A stretch of 64,000 bases of DNA from M3007 sp044350425. Lineage in GTDB: Bacteria > Bacteroidota > Bacteroidia > Chitinophagales > Saprospiraceae. Below are positions 63,038 through 64,000 of the stretch, piece after piece. Position 1 is the first letter of the stretch. Each line of letters starts with the position of its first letter. The DNA lies in contig JBILHS010000011.1 in NCBI GenBank assembly GCA_044350425.1, positions 19,265-83,264 on the forward strand. Direction: 5' to 3'. The position numbers and the translations under genes were made by a program. The notes under the pieces are model-generated. The model did no database searches. It was not told the DNA's origin and worked only from the letters and a program-made list of their open reading frames with translations.

Positions 63038-63853
63038 ATGCGTCCACTCGCTTTATTAGCTTTTTTGTATTTCCTGACCACAGCACTTCATGCGCAGGTT
63101 TTTATGCGTCCATTTGAAAATGCCGCAGCGATGGGCATGGGCGGGGCCGTTATTGCACTCCCGGGGCTTTCTGCCGGACTGGCCAACGAAGCACAACTCG
63201 GATTGGGTGAACGACTTGGTTTTTGGGCCGGTTCGGCCTTGCCATATGGGGTAGCTGGCTGGCAAAGCGCCCATTTTCAGGCAATTGGTGCTATGGGAAA
63301 ATATAGTGGCGTAGGCTTTGGCATCGACCATGCTGCCACCGATATTTACACGGAGCAGCGGTTTAGACTCGCTTATGGTCGTCGGCTGACAGAGGCCTTT
63401 TACCTGGGCGGCTCTGCAGACGTATTGCGGGCTTCCGCGCAGGAATATGGCTCTACCACGATGGCTACTTTTGGACTCAATTTTCTGGCTCGTGTATTGC
63501 CCGATGTATGGATCGGAGCCAAAGTCCAAAACCCGCTTCAACAAAAGATCGGCGAGGACCTCGTGCCCACGGTACTGCGCATGGGCGCCTCCTGGAAACC
63601 TTCCGAACTGCTTCTGATGAGTTTTGAAACTGAAAAGGATCTCGAACGCAAAGCCATGATTAAGGCCGGTCTGGAATATCGCCCCATCTCTATACTTGTC
63701 ATTCGAGCAGGCATGCGGAGCAATCAGGTGGCCAGACTCGCCTTTGGCGCCGGATTCCGGCTAAAAAACAACCTTTCGTTCGACCTGGCCTCCGAATGGC
63801 ATCCCAGCCTCGGTCTCACTCCCTCCGCCATGATCTCCTGGAGAAAAAAATAA
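63038..63853 (+). CDS. Outer-membrane beta-barrel protein, PorV/PorQ-like
   Basis: A 271-residue protein. Start at 63038 gives the signal peptide MRPLALLAFLYFLTTALHA; a frame extension to 62831 would overlap the GH36 gene. The mature part alternates short beta-strands with Gly-rich turns (MGMGGAVIALPGLSAGLANE, GVGFGIDHAATDIY) as in PorV/PorQ/FadL-type barrels of Bacteroidota, which assist T9SS or lipid transport. Membership is moderately supported: it is shorter than typical PorV. It is followed by a CATACAT array, then rfbC. Confidence 0.7.
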   Translation: MRPLALLAFLYFLTTALHAQVFMRPFENAAAMGMGGAVIALPGLSAGLANEAQLGLGERLGFWAGSALPYGVAGWQSAHFQAIGAMGKYSGVGFGIDHAATDIYTEQRFRLAYGRRLTEAFYLGGSADVLRASAQEYGSTTMATFGLNFLARVLPDVWIGAKVQNPLQQKIGEDLVPTVLRMGASWKPSELLLMSFETEKDLERKAMIKAGLEYRPISILVIRAGMRSNQVARLAFGAGFRLKNNLSFDLASEWHPSLGLTPSAMISWRKK

Positions 63854-63867
63854 ACCCGGGCCCCATT

Positions 63868-63909
63868 CATACATCATACATCATACATCATACATCATAC
63901 ATCATACAT
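63868..63909. repeat. Heptamer repeat locus E (six CATACAT units)
   Basis: Six tandem CATACAT units, the same unit, count and strand orientation as the right arm of locus A (2988-3029). It ends five bases before the rfbC ATG. Confidence 0.96.
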
Positions 63910-63914
63910 AAAAA

Positions 63915-64000
63915 ATGCCCTTTTCAACAACTCCCATCCAAGACCTGATCGTATTTGAGCCCGCCGTTTTTCAGGACGAACGCGGCTATTTTTTTGAAAG
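63915..64000 (+). CDS. rfbC: dTDP-4-dehydrorhamnose 3,5-epimerase, N-terminal fragment
   Basis: Only the first 28 codons are in the window; the protein continues beyond its end. The start matches RfbC/RmlC: MPFSTTPIQDLIVFEP followed by AVFQDERGYFFES, the standard N-terminus with the conserved DERGYFxE motif. The enzyme acts in dTDP-L-rhamnose synthesis. The call is limited by the short fragment. Confidence 0.85.
   Translation, partial: MPFSTTPIQDLIVFEPAVFQDERGYFFE

Overview
The window is a stretch of a Bacteroidota chromosome, most likely from the Saprospiria (a Saprospiraceae-like organism). Four things point there. Nine large secreted proteins end in type IX secretion (T9SS) sorting domains. 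Promoters match the Bacteroidota -7 consensus TAnnTTTG. The long cell-surface proteins carry Ig-like, SprB-like and dockerin-like modules. Housekeeping genes (glgC, glgA, ftsY, dapB, lpxB, panB) stand between the surface-protein genes in short units. No rRNA, tRNA, CRISPR array, phage or IS element was recognised.

Layout. 1-8.2 kb: a truncated HtrA protease, a DUF4340 protein, ruvC, a glycogen-synthesis group (glgA, a translationally coupled 38-residue ORF, glgC), ftsY and an orphan LytTR regulator. 8.4-31 kb: a MltD-like lytic transglycosylase, then a run of T9SS cargo (an Asp-box propeller lipoprotein, two tandem gingipain-like paralogues, a lysyl-oxidase-like protein, a jelly-roll protein and an Omp28-like thioredoxin-fold protein), interrupted by dapB, a START-domain protein and lpxB. 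30.6-41.7 kb: one giant reprolysin-type metalloprotease/adhesin of about 3,708 residues. 42-51 kb: small secreted proteins, a PolX homologue with a dead polymerase site, a secreted HExxH protein, a histidine kinase, a sirtuin and a Tat-exported sugar isomerase-like protein. 51.8-58.2 kb: a 2,120-residue Ig-repeat adhesin with a type B sorting domain. 58.4-64 kb: panB, an unusual 750-bp gene-free block, a lipoprotein, a GH36 alpha-galactosidase, an outer-membrane barrel and the start of rfbC.

The most unusual signal is a set of intergenic short tandem repeats in strict 7-bp register. Two are built from GGTnnAC heptamers (6.2 and 46.6 kb), two from CATACAT (3.0 and 63.9 kb) and one from GTTTCAA/TTGAAAC (27.1 kb). 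They fill spacers almost exactly from the stop codon of one gene to the start or stop codon of the next. At three loci the two halves are mutually complementary, so the whole spacer can fold into a hairpin. Related inverted repeats without 7-bp periodicity lie at 2.2, 18.3 and 25.1 kb.

Other points for follow-up: a promoter, 11-codon ORF and intrinsic terminator directly before lpxB (a candidate attenuator or sRNA); a cloverleaf-forming 108-bp sequence at 59.8 kb; three TAnnTTTG boxes placed for leaderless mRNAs; a gingipain-like paralogue that has lost its catalytic His; and remnants of an M20 amidohydrolase and of a T9SS gene tail.
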